From NCBI GenBank assembly GCA_030041195.1, contig JASHOI010000524.1, forward strand, positions 1-13,884: DNA of 13,884 nucleotides. The letters are read 5' to 3'. Of this stretch, positions 6,423-13,253 are shown in pieces. A model generated the notes under the pieces. It made no database searches. It saw nothing but the letters and a program-made list of their open reading frames with translations, and was not told the origin of the DNA. The stretch is from Streptosporangiaceae bacterium. GTDB lineage: Bacteria; Actinomycetota; Actinomycetes; Streptosporangiales; Streptosporangiaceae. The translations under genes and the position numbers were made by a program. The stretch's first letter is position 1. Every line of letters begins with the position of its first letter.

Positions 6423-7166
6423 GTGCTTGGACTGCCGGATACGATCCGTGGCTGCCTGTTTGACCTGGACGGCGTGCTGACCCAGACCGCGAAGGTCCAC
6501 GACGCCGCGTGGAAAGAGATGTTCGACGACTACCTGCGGCAGCGGTCCCGGAAGACCGGTGAGCCGTTCGTCCCGTTCGACCCCGTGGCCGACTACGACA
6601 CCTACGTCGACGGGAAGCCCCGCGCCGACGGCACCCGGTCGTTCCTCGAATCCCGCGGCATCCACCTGCCCGAGGGCGGCGAAGACGACCCGCCCACCGC
6701 CGAGACCGTGCACGGTCTCGGCAACCGCAAGGACGAGATCTTCCTGCGCATGCTGCACGAGGACGGGGTGCAGGCCTACCCGGGCTCGGTGGCCTACCTG
6801 CAGGCGGTCAAGCAGGCGGGATTGCCGCGCGCGGTGGTGTCGTCCAGCGCCAACTGCCGCGACGTGCTGGTCGCGGCCGGCATCGAGGACATGTTCGACG
6901 CGCGGATCGACGGCATCGTCGCGGAGCAGCAGCACCTGCGCGGGAAGCCGGCCCCGGACACGTACCTGGCCGGCGCGAAGGCCCTCGGGCTCGAGCCAAC
7001 GGCCGCCAGCGTCTACGAGGACGCGCTGGCCGGCGTGGCCGCCGGCCGGGCCGGCGGGTTCGGCTTCGTGGTGGGCGTCGACCGCGTGGGGCAGGCGGAG
7101 GCGCTGAAGAAGGACGGTGCCGACGTCGTCGTCAAGGACCTGTCAGAACTGCTGGAGCACGGGTGA
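6423..7166 (+). CDS. pgmB: HAD-superfamily beta-phosphoglucomutase-like hydrolase
   Basis: From the GTG at 6423 the product has 247 aa. HAD motif I is [16 protein letters not shown] with nucleophile D14 and acid/base D16. Motif II is VVSSSANC (about S140-S142), motif III is the Lys in RGKPAPDTY (K175), and motif IV is YEDALAGV (E199, D200). The helical cap, with its [11 protein letters not shown] stretch, is typical of beta-phosphoglucomutases linked to GH65 enzymes. Such enzymes interconvert beta-glucose 1-phosphate and glucose 6-phosphate. The stop overlaps the GH65 start (GTGA). That fits conversion of the phosphorylase product, beta-Glc-1-P, into glycolysis. Mycobacterium tuberculosis Rv3400-Rv3401 has the same pair. 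An ATG at 6402 would add seven residues (MGPYARP) that look unlike a conserved N terminus, so GTG is preferred. Confidence 0.87.
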   Translation: MLGLPDTIRGCLFDLDGVLTQTAKVHDAAWKEMFDDYLRQRSRKTGEPFVPFDPVADYDTYVDGKPRADGTRSFLESRGIHLPEGGEDDPPTAETVHGLGNRKDEIFLRMLHEDGVQAYPGSVAYLQAVKQAGLPRAVVSSSANCRDVLVAAGIEDMFDARIDGIVAEQQHLRGKPAPDTYLAGAKALGLEPTAASVYEDALAGVAAGRAGGFGFVVGVDRVGQAEALKKDGADVVVKDLSELLEHG

Positions 7167-9526
7167 TTCTGCAGGAGGCGTTCACTGTCGAGCCGTGGGC
7201 GCTGCGGGAGACCAAACTCGACATGGACCTGCTGGCCCAGGCGGAGTCGGTGTTCGCGCTGGCCAACGGCCACCTGGGCTGGCGGGGCAACCTGGACGAG
7301 GGCGAGCCGCACGGCCTGCCGGGCAGCTACCTCAACGGGGTCTACGAGGTGCGGCCGCTGCCGTACGCCGAGGCCGCCTACGGTCTCCCCGAGTCCGGGC
7401 AAGAGATCATCAACGTGACCAACGGCAAGATCATCCGCCTGTTCGTCGACGACGAGTCGTTCGACATCCGCTACGGCGAGATGCTCTCCCACGAGCGGCT
7501 GCTCGACTTCCGCACGGGGGTGCTGAGCCGGACCTTGGAGTGGCAGTCACCGGCCGGGAAACGGGTCCGGGTCACGTCGCAGCGGATGGTGTCGTTCACC
7601 CAGCGCGCGATCGGGGCGATCAGCTACGAGGTTGAGCCCGTGGATCAGGGGGCCCGGATCGCCGTGCTGTCCGAATTGCTCAGCAATGAGGAGCTGCCCA
7701 CGCCGAGCAACGATCCGCGGGTGTCGGCGGCGCTGACCAAGCCGTTGATACACGAATACGACAGCGCCCGCGACATGTCGGTGGTGACGGTGGCCCGGAC
7801 GCGGCAGTCCGGCCTGCGCGTCGGAGCCGCCATGGACCACATCATCGACGCTCCGGGAGACGTCACGGTCGAGGCGCGGGCCGTGCCCGATACCGGCGTG
7901 GTCACCGCGGCCACGGTGCTGAAGCCGGGGCAGAAGCTGCGCGTGATCAAGTTCGTTTCCTACGGCTGGTCAGGTTTCCGGTCGCTGAACGGGGTCAGGG
8001 ACCAGGTGTGGGCGGGCCTCACCGCGGCCCGGCAGACCGGCTGGGAAGGGCTGCTCGCCGAGCAGCGCGAGTACCTGGACGACTTCTGGGACCGCTCGGA
8101 CGTCGAGGTGGACGGGGACGCCGAGGTGCAGCAGGCGGTGCGCTTCGCGTTGTTCCAGGTGCTGCAGGCCGGCGCGAGGGCGGAGAACCGGGCGATCCCG
8201 GCCAAGGGGCTGACCGGGACCGGTTACGACGGGCACGCGTTCTGGGACACCGAGGCGTTCGTGCTGCCGGTGCTGACGCTGACCGCGCCGGACGCCGCCG
8301 CGAACGCGCTGCGCTGGCGGCACAGCACGATCCCCACGGCAATCGAGCGGGCCACCCAGCTCGGCCTGAAGGGCGCGGCGTTCCCATGGCGGACGATCAC
8401 GGGCGCGGAGTGCTCCGGCTACTGGCCGGCCGGCACCGCCGCCTTCCACGTCAACGCCGACATCGCCTCCGCCGTGGTCCGGTACGTGGATGCCTCGGGC
8501 GACGAGGAGTTCAACAAGGGGCCGGGGATGGATCTGCTCACGCACACCGCGCGGCTGTGGCGCTCGCTCGGTCATCACGACGCCCAGGGAAAGTTCCACA
8601 TCGACGGGGTGACCGGGCCCGACGAGTACAGCGCGATCGCGGACGACAACATCTACACGAACCTCACCGCCAAGCACAACCTGCACAAGGCGGCGGAGGC
8701 GGCCAAACGCTACCCGGACCGGGCCAAGGAACTGGGCATCGACGCGGAGGAGTCCGCGAGCTGGCGGGACGCGGCCGATCAGATGTTCATCCCGTTTGAC
8801 GAGGTCCTCGGCGTGCACCCGCAGGCCGAGCAGTTCACCACGCACCAGGTCTGGGACTTCGTCCACACCGAACCCGACCAGTACCCGCTGTTCCTGCATT
8901 TTCCGTACTTTGACCTGTATCGCAAGCAGGTGGTGAAGCAGGCCGACCTGGTGCTGGCCATGCACCTTCGCGGCGAGAACTTCACAGCCGAGCAGAAGCT
9001 GAAGAACTTCAACTACTACGAGGCGCTCACGGTACGGGACTCCTCGCTGTCCGCCTGTACCCAGGCGGTCATCGCCGCCGAGGTCGGGCATCTTGACCTG
9101 GCCTACGACTACCTCGGCGAGTCCGCGCTCATGGACCTGCGCGACCTCGAGCACAACACCCGCGACGGCGTGCACATCGCCTCGCTGGCCGGCACGTGGA
9201 TCGCGCTGGTCATGGGGTTCGGCGGGATGCGCCACTACGACGGCATGATCACCTTCGCGCCGCGGATCCCCGACACCCTCGCCCGGATCAAGTTCTCCGT
9301 CGTCATCAAGGGGCAGCGGCTGCGGGTCGAGGTAACCCACCGTCACGCAACGTACTCGCTGGCCGACGGCAAGCCACTCGACATCATGCACTACGGGCAG
9401 AAGTTTCACCTAACGCCCGAAAAGCCGCAGACTCACCCGGTTCACGCGGTGCCGGCCGGGCCTCGCCCCAGCCAGCCCTACGGGCGGGCGCCGGCGCACC
9501 GGCGGCCTGTCGAAGAACCGAGCTGA
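7163..9526 (+). CDS. GH65 family disaccharide phosphorylase (maltose/trehalose/kojibiose phosphorylase-like)
   Basis: The 787-aa protein has the GH65 order: an N-terminal beta-sandwich (about 1-270, with [16 protein letters not shown] and GSYLNGVYE), a catalytic (alpha/alpha)6 barrel (about 320-690) and a C-terminal beta domain (FAPRIP onward). The general acid is E488 in [14 protein letters not shown], matching the known GH65 glutamate. KQAD (K592, Q593) and [10 protein letters not shown] (about 625-634) belong to the sugar/phosphate pocket. These inverting enzymes split an alpha-glucoside with phosphate to give beta-glucose 1-phosphate. Which disaccharide is used cannot be read from the sequence. 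The GTG start at 7163 overlaps the pgmB stop and has GGAG 6-7 bases upstream. The last ~35 residues are Pro/Arg/His-rich and look like a disordered add-on. Location should be cytoplasmic; there is no signal peptide. Confidence 0.92.
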   Translation: MILQEAFTVEPWALRETKLDMDLLAQAESVFALANGHLGWRGNLDEGEPHGLPGSYLNGVYEVRPLPYAEAAYGLPESGQEIINVTNGKIIRLFVDDESFDIRYGEMLSHERLLDFRTGVLSRTLEWQSPAGKRVRVTSQRMVSFTQRAIGAISYEVEPVDQGARIAVLSELLSNEELPTPSNDPRVSAALTKPLIHEYDSARDMSVVTVARTRQSGLRVGAAMDHIIDAPGDVTVEARAVPDTGVVTAATVLKPGQKLRVIKFVSYGWSGFRSLNGVRDQVWAGLTAARQTGWEGLLAEQREYLDDFWDRSDVEVDGDAEVQQAVRFALFQVLQAGARAENRAIPAKGLTGTGYDGHAFWDTEAFVLPVLTLTAPDAAANALRWRHSTIPTAIERATQLGLKGAAFPWRTITGAECSGYWPAGTAAFHVNADIASAVVRYVDASGDEEFNKGPGMDLLTHTARLWRSLGHHDAQGKFHIDGVTGPDEYSAIADDNIYTNLTAKHNLHKAAEAAKRYPDRAKELGIDAEESASWRDAADQMFIPFDEVLGVHPQAEQFTTHQVWDFVHTEPDQYPLFLHFPYFDLYRKQVVKQADLVLAMHLRGENFTAEQKLKNFNYYEALTVRDSSLSACTQAVIAAEVGHLDLAYDYLGESALMDLRDLEHNTRDGVHIASLAGTWIALVMGFGGMRHYDGMITFAPRIPDTLARIKFSVVIKGQRLRVEVTHRHATYSLADGKPLDIMHYGQKFHLTPEKPQTHPVHAVPAGPRPSQPYGRAPAHRRPVEEPS

Positions 9527-9556
9527 GCCAGTCATTTCGCCCGGGTCGCTCTCCGG

Positions 9557-9602
9557 GGCGCCGCCGCCGGGATACCCTCGGCGGAGCGCCGTCAACGGTT
9601 TT
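9557..9602 (+). terminator. GC-rich hairpin after the GH65 gene, followed by TTTT
   Basis: GGCGC-CGCCG (9557-9566) pairs with CGGCG-GA-GCGCC (9579-9590), leaving a two-base bulge and a 12-base loop. TTTT follows at 9599-9602. It lies about 30 bases after the GH65 stop and would end the VOC-pgmB-GH65 transcript. Stem quality is moderate. Confidence 0.4.
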
Positions 9603-9630
9603 CGTGGCCGAAACGTGTTTACCGGGCGCG

Positions 9631-9658
9631 TTCACCCGTGCGTCAGGCGGTGCACAAT
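9631..9658 (+). promoter_or_regulatory. Candidate promoter for the DMT-type membrane protein
   Basis: TTCACC (9631-9636) and CACAAT (9653-9658) are each four of six matches to the housekeeping -35/-10 consensus, with a 16-bp spacer. Transcription from here would give a leader of about 100 bases before the ATG at 9764. This would make the membrane protein independent of the GH65 operon. The prediction is by eye only. Confidence 0.3.
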
Positions 9659-9763
9659 CGAATGAGGGACGAACGGGAGGCGAAGGAATAGCCGGTCACA
9701 GCCGGGGCAGAGCACGAACAGCGGAAGAGCCGCACGCTAGCGCGGCCCGAGTGGCGGAGCGAC

Positions 9764-10828
9764 ATGGACCTCCTTGCAGTAGCGATCACCCTGGTGGCAG
9801 CGATGCTGCTGGGGGTCGGGTGGGTCCTGCAGCAGTACGCCGCCGAGCAAGCGCCGAACGCCTACTTCCTGCGGCTGCGGCTGATCGCCGATCTGCTGCA
9901 CCGGCCCCGCTGGCTGCTCGGGCTGGGCGTGATGATCTCGGGACAGCTGGTATCGGCCTGGTCGGTCGGTCATCTGGACCTGACGCTCTACGAGCCGTTG
10001 CTGGCCACCAGCCTGATCTTCGCGCTGGCCCTGGCCATGCCCCTGTCCCACCAGCGCCTGAAGGCTTCCGAGATGATCGGCGCGGTCATCCTCGCCGGGG
10101 GGGTGGCGGCGCTCTCGCTGGCGCGGTCTCCCGGCGCGCCGTCGGCGTCGTTCGGCTCGTTCTCCGACTGGCCAGCGGCGGCCGGGATCGCGGTGGTCGC
10201 CTACTGCTTCATCCACGCCGGCCACCTGCGCCAGGGCCAGGCCCGGGCCACCCTGACCGGCATCGGCACCGGCCTGGTCATGGGCGTCTCCGACGCGCTG
10301 ACCCGCCGGACCGTGGAGATCCTTGACGCGCACTCGATCACCGGGCTGCTGACCTCCTGGCCGCCGTACTGCCTGGTGGCCGCGGCCCTGATCGGCATGT
10401 GGCTGATGCAGAACTCGTTCAACGCCGCGCCGCTGCACGCGTCGCTCCCCGGGATCACCGCGGCCGAGCCGGTCGCCGGAATCCTCCTCGGCGTCGTGGT
10501 CTTCGGCGACCGCATCAACATATCTGCCGGAATGCTCGCGCTCCAGGCCGTCGGCATCGCGGCGCTGGTGGTCGGCGTGGTCATGGTGGCCCGCTCGCCG
10601 AGGCTCGGCCAGCTGCGGCCATCCTCGGTCATACCGGCATCGGTGGTGCCGAGGTACGGCGGGGCGAAGGGCGATGCCGCTCCGGCGGGTGGCGTGCCGG
10701 GGCTGCAACCTGGCCTGCTGCGCCAAGGGCCGGGGCCGCAGGAACAACCCGCGGACCCGGCGGGGAACGCCGTCGCGCGCCGGCCCGCGGCCGGTGCCGC
10801 TGCCGATGCGCGCGCCCTGAAGGCCTGA
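9764..10828 (+). CDS. DMT-superfamily (EamA/NIPA-like) integral membrane protein with disordered C-terminal tail
   Basis: The 354-aa product has about nine hydrophobic segments. The clearest are at about 4-22, 50-68, 76-95, 103-120, 137-151, 163-178, 197-215, 230-247 and 254-277. The order and the LYEPLLATSLIFALALAMPL and ITAAEPVAGILLGVVVFGD stretches fit drug/metabolite-transporter-like proteins. In that fold the AEP...GE/GD region near the last helices is typical. Residues 280-354 are Pro/Ala/Gly-rich with no hydrophobic segment and are probably a cytoplasmic disordered tail. A good ribosome-binding site (GGAG about five bases upstream) supports the ATG at 9764. The substrate is unknown. 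A candidate promoter in the 237-bp upstream gap suggests it is its own transcription unit. Confidence 0.8.
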   Translation: MDLLAVAITLVAAMLLGVGWVLQQYAAEQAPNAYFLRLRLIADLLHRPRWLLGLGVMISGQLVSAWSVGHLDLTLYEPLLATSLIFALALAMPLSHQRLKASEMIGAVILAGGVAALSLARSPGAPSASFGSFSDWPAAAGIAVVAYCFIHAGHLRQGQARATLTGIGTGLVMGVSDALTRRTVEILDAHSITGLLTSWPPYCLVAAALIGMWLMQNSFNAAPLHASLPGITAAEPVAGILLGVVVFGDRINISAGMLALQAVGIAALVVGVVMVARSPRLGQLRPSSVIPASVVPRYGGAKGDAAPAGGVPGLQPGLLRQGPGPQEQPADPAGNAVARRPAAGAAADARALKA

Positions 10829-10860
10829 CCCCGGCTCATAGCGGAGAATCCAGACGGCGA

Positions 10861-10890
10861 GGCCGGCGCCGCACCATCGCGGCACCGGCC
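10861..10890. terminator. Strong bidirectional hairpin between convergent genes
   Basis: GGCCGGCGCCGC (10861-10872) pairs with GCGGCACCGGCC (10879-10890): twelve positions with a single C-A mismatch and a six-base loop ACCATC. It lies between the stop of the DMT gene (10828) and the stop of the convergent csbD-like gene (10910). There is no U-tract, as is common for actinobacterial terminators. It should serve both strands. Confidence 0.7.
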
Positions 10891-10909
10891 CGGTCAGCGG
10901 CGCGCCGAG

Positions 10910-11083
10910 CTACTTCTTGAAGGCGTCCTTGACCTTCTCGCCCGCCTGCTTGAGGTTGCCGGCGGTCTGGTCGGTGCGGCCCTCGGTCTCCAGCCGCGGG
11001 TTGCCGACCGCCTGGCCGGTGTTCTTCTTCACCTTGCCCTTGGCTTCCTGAAGCTTGTCGGCCGCCTTCTGCTTGGCTCCCAT
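10910..11083 (-). CDS. csbD: CsbD-like small stress protein, 57 aa
   Basis: The 57-aa product starts MGAKQKAADKLQEAKGKVKK and continues KNTGQAVGNPRLETEGRTDQ, TAGNLKQAGEKVKDAFKK. This is the hydrophilic, Lys/Gln/Gly/Ala-rich signature of the CsbD family. Members are small, abundant, general-stress-regulated proteins (sigma-B dependent in Bacillus) of unknown mechanism. The ATG at 11083 is chosen because AAGGGA lies about nine bases upstream and the family begins at this point. The frame runs open to 11215, but those extra residues include translated G-tract sequence. The gene lies alone between a convergent terminator and an unusual G-rich upstream region. Stress induction is family knowledge, not shown here. 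Confidence 0.88.
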   Translation of the reverse strand: MGAKQKAADKLQEAKGKVKKNTGQAVGNPRLETEGRTDQTAGNLKQAGEKVKDAFKK

Positions 11084-11121
11084 GGCGTGCATCCCTTCTC
11101 TAGTGCGACCACGGGAACTGT

Positions 11122-11162
11122 CCCCGACCCCGCCCCCTAAACCCCCCGCCCCCCTTGACCCC
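11122..11162 (-). promoter_or_regulatory. Six-run G tract (potential G-quadruplex) upstream of csbD
   Basis: On the minus strand, six runs of four to six G (GGGG, GGGGGG, GGGGGG, GGGGG, GGGG, GGGG) are joined by linkers TCAA, C, TTTA, C and TC. This fits strict G-quadruplex patterns with four-G runs. It is on the coding strand of csbD, 39-79 bases upstream of its ATG. It overlaps a weak sigma-B/F-like pattern GTTT (11142-11139), 13 bases, then GGGGAC (11125-11120). It could act as DNA in the promoter or as RNA in the leader. Confidence 0.5.
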
Positions 11163-11186
11163 GCCAACTGGGCGCGTCGCATCGGT

Positions 11187-11254
11187 CTTTTACTCCGAAC
11201 TGTGGTCACATTCATGACATATCGCCCGCTGAAATGACTGAGTCGGAGTAAAAG
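11187..11254. repeat. Perfect 12-bp inverted repeat with 44-base spacer between ligD-pol and csbD
   Basis: CTTTTACTCCGA (11187-11198) and TCGGAGTAAAAG (11243-11254) are exact reverse complements. They lie in the 180-bp gap between the ligD-pol stop (11264) and csbD. The arms are 42% GC, well below the surroundings. The spacing is too wide for a normal terminator. Two operator half-sites flanking a csbD promoter, or a looped RNA element, would both fit. The spacer also contains TGTGGTCACA (11201-11210), a small palindrome of its own. Confidence 0.55.
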
Positions 11255-11263
11255 CTGAAGTGA

Positions 11264-12205
11264 TCATGGAATGGCGGCGGCGAGCTTCGCGAGGCGTTGG
11301 GTGGGTTTGGCCAGGCCGTACCGGCGCCTGGGCAGGCCGGCCCAGGGGTCGGAGAAGCCGGGGGCGGCCAGGCGGTCGCCGACCGTGCGCAGCGTGAACT
11401 GGTGCGGGGTCAGGCCGGGGTCCTCCAGCTCCGCCCAGTCCAGCGGGGTGGCCACGGCCGCGCCGGGCCTGGCCCGCACGGAGTAGGGCGCGACCGCGGT
11501 CTGCGCGTAGGCGTTGCGCATGACGTCGGCGTAGACCCGGTCGCCGCGGCTGTCCTTGCGCTGCTCGGTGGTCAGGTTGTCCGGCTCCCTGGCGGCGAGG
11601 ACGTCGCTGGCCTGGCGGGCGAACCGGCGCACGGTGTCGAAGTCGTCGGTGGCGTTCAGCGGCACGTGGACGTGCAGGCCCCTGCCGCCGGTGGTCTTGA
11701 CGAATGCGGTCAGCCCGAGCTCGCCCTCGAGCAGCCCGCGCAGCCCCAGTGCCAGGTGCTTAACCAGGTCGAACCGGTGGTCATCGGGCGGGTCGAGGTC
11801 GAAAATCAGCTGGTCGGCGCGGTCCAGCGCGGTCGTCCTGCTGAGGAAGGCGTGCATCTCGATGCACGCCTGGTTGGCCAGGTAGACCAGCGTGGCCGGC
11901 TTGTCGCAGATGACCTGCACGAGCGTGCCGCCCTGTTTCTTGACCCTGGTCCTGGAGATCCAGTCGGGGAAATAGCGCGGCACGTTCTTCTGCACGATGC
12001 GCTCGCCGGTGATCCCGTCCGGGTAGCGCTCCATGCTGAGCGGGCGATCGCGCAGGTACGGGAGCATGCGGGCGGCTATGCCCCGGTAGTAGCCGACCAG
12101 GTCGCCCTTGGTGATCTGGTCATCGGGAAACAGCGTCTTGCCGGTGTTGGACAGCTCGACCGTGATGCCGGAGACGGTGACCGCCCCCGCCCGCTTGGTG
12201 GTCAC
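11264..12205 (-). CDS. ligD-pol: LigD-type DNA primase-polymerase (NHEJ polymerase domain protein)
   Basis: The 313-aa protein matches the archaeo-eukaryotic primase-like polymerase domain of bacterial LigD. It has VELSNTGKTLFPDD (16-29), DRPLSMERYPDG (53-64), IVQKNVPRYFPDW, and metal-binding Asp residues in LIFDLDPPDD (D136, D138). TTGGRGLHVHVPL (171-183) and DRVYADVMRN (D227) follow. These enzymes fill gaps and add nucleotides, often ribonucleotides, at double-strand breaks during Ku-dependent end joining. The phosphoesterase domain of full LigD is absent and the ligase is a separate upstream gene. The GTG start at 12205 overlaps the ligase stop (GTGA), with GGGGAAG about five bases upstream. 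No ku gene is present in the window. A paired polymerase and ligase as separate genes is known in actinobacteria. Confidence 0.92.
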   Translation of the reverse strand: MTTKRAGAVTVSGITVELSNTGKTLFPDDQITKGDLVGYYRGIAARMLPYLRDRPLSMERYPDGITGERIVQKNVPRYFPDWISRTRVKKQGGTLVQVICDKPATLVYLANQACIEMHAFLSRTTALDRADQLIFDLDPPDDHRFDLVKHLALGLRGLLEGELGLTAFVKTTGGRGLHVHVPLNATDDFDTVRRFARQASDVLAAREPDNLTTEQRKDSRGDRVYADVMRNAYAQTAVAPYSVRARPGAAVATPLDWAELEDPGLTPHQFTLRTVGDRLAAPGFSDPWAGLPRRRYGLAKPTQRLAKLAAAIP

Positions 12206-13203
12206 GACGCTTCCCCGCTGCTCGACGGCGTCTCCCGCACCACCTCGGAGGCATCCTTGTCGTCCCGCAACCCCTGGAACCTGGGGTGGCGGAGTTCGCC
12301 GGCCGTGGTCCACTCGGAGAACCCGACCTCCCCGACCAGCTTCGGCTCCACCCAGTGCACGCCGCGCGGGCGCGGCAGCGCGCCCCGGCCGAACGGCGAG
12401 CTGCCGCGTTCCAGCTTGACCATGGACTCGTGCAGGCTGTGCAGCAGCTTCTCGTTGAAGCCGGTACCGACCTTGCCCGCGTAGACGAGCACGCCGTCGG
12501 GGTCGTAGTAGCCGAGCAGCAGCGCGCCGAACCCGGACCGCGAACCCTGCGGGTCGGTGAACCCGCCGATGACGAACTCCTGGCCGCTTTCGCACTTGAA
12601 CTTCAGCCAGTCCCGGGTTCGCCCACCGCGGTACGGCGCGTTCGCGCGTTTGGCGATCAGGCCCTCCCAGCCGTCGCGGCACGCCTGCAGATAGTAGGCC
12701 TCGCCGTCGGTGTCCCGGTGCTCGGTGAACCGCAGCGGGCCGGCGAACGCCAGCACCTGGCGCAGGATCTGCTTGCGCTCGGTAAGCGGCAGCGAGCGGA
12801 CGTCCCTGCCGCCCGCGTGCAGCACATCGAACACGTAGTAGTACACCGGCACCTGGGCCAGCAGGGCCTCGCTCGGCCTGGCCACGCCGAGCCGCTGCTG
12901 CAGCTGCTCGAACCTGGTCTCGCTGCCCTCGAAGGCGACGATCTCCCCGTCGACCACGCACTCATCCCGGGCCTGCGCGGCCAGCGCCTCGGCGATCTCC
13001 GGGAAGGTGGTGGTGCTCTCGTGCTGGTTCCGCGACATCAGCCTGGCCTGGCCGGGGCCCGCGATGTAGGCGAGGCAGCGTTCCCCGTCGAGCTTGCGCT
13101 CGTAGATCCACGCCGGGTCGGAGAACCGGTCCTTGGTTAGCGTCGCAAGCTCGGGCTCCATCCACCCGGGCAGCTCTGGTTGCGTCGTCTTTCCCCGGGG
13201 CAT
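12202..13203 (-). CDS. ATP-dependent DNA ligase (LigD/LigC-type, nucleotidyltransferase plus OB fold)
   Basis: The 333-aa protein has the covalent nucleotidyltransferase motifs. Motif I is YERKLDGERC with adenylated K37. SRNQHESTT is near motif Ia, VVDGEIVAF is motif III, EGLIAKR is motif IV, and DWLKFK is motif V. The OB-fold part (GGFTDPQGSRSGFGALLLG, YAGKVGTGF) ends near the C terminus. It seals nicks and, with the LigD-Pol-like partner, should close double-strand breaks in end joining. The size fits stand-alone ligases of the NHEJ type without phosphoesterase or polymerase domains. The ATG at 13203 has a perfect AGGAGG (13210-13215) six bases upstream. It lies 50 bases after the MFS gene on the same strand, so read-through from that gene is possible. 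LigC versus split-LigD ancestry needs a tree. Confidence 0.9.
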   Translation of the reverse strand: MPRGKTTQPELPGWMEPELATLTKDRFSDPAWIYERKLDGERCLAYIAGPGQARLMSRNQHESTTTFPEIAEALAAQARDECVVDGEIVAFEGSETRFEQLQQRLGVARPSEALLAQVPVYYYVFDVLHAGGRDVRSLPLTERKQILRQVLAFAGPLRFTEHRDTDGEAYYLQACRDGWEGLIAKRANAPYRGGRTRDWLKFKCESGQEFVIGGFTDPQGSRSGFGALLLGYYDPDGVLVYAGKVGTGFNEKLLHSLHESMVKLERGSSPFGRGALPRPRGVHWVEPKLVGEVGFSEWTTAGELRHPRFQGLRDDKDASEVVRETPSSSGEAS

Positions 13204-13253
13204 CCCCTGCCTCCTCGCCGCGAGATCCGCTCCGCCAGGTCCATGCTCGCTCA

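Noticed and set aside
7970..9409. Minus-strand frame of 479 codons antisense to GH65
   Set aside because: No recognisable motifs, composition typical of a shadow frame; GH65 has full-length family motifs on the plus strand.
9662..9691. Nine-residue open frame (MRDEREAKE) downstream of the candidate DMT promoter
   Set aside because: Very short, no ribosome-binding site, no attenuator-like codon run; a leader peptide cannot be supported.
9737..10885. Minus-strand frame antisense to the DMT gene
   Set aside because: Arg/Gln/His/Gly-rich product without hydrophobic segments; the plus-strand gene has transmembrane pattern and a good ribosome-binding site.
11084..11215. N-terminal extension of csbD
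   Set aside because: Would translate the G-tract into Gly-rich sequence; ribosome-binding site and family start support the ATG at 11083.
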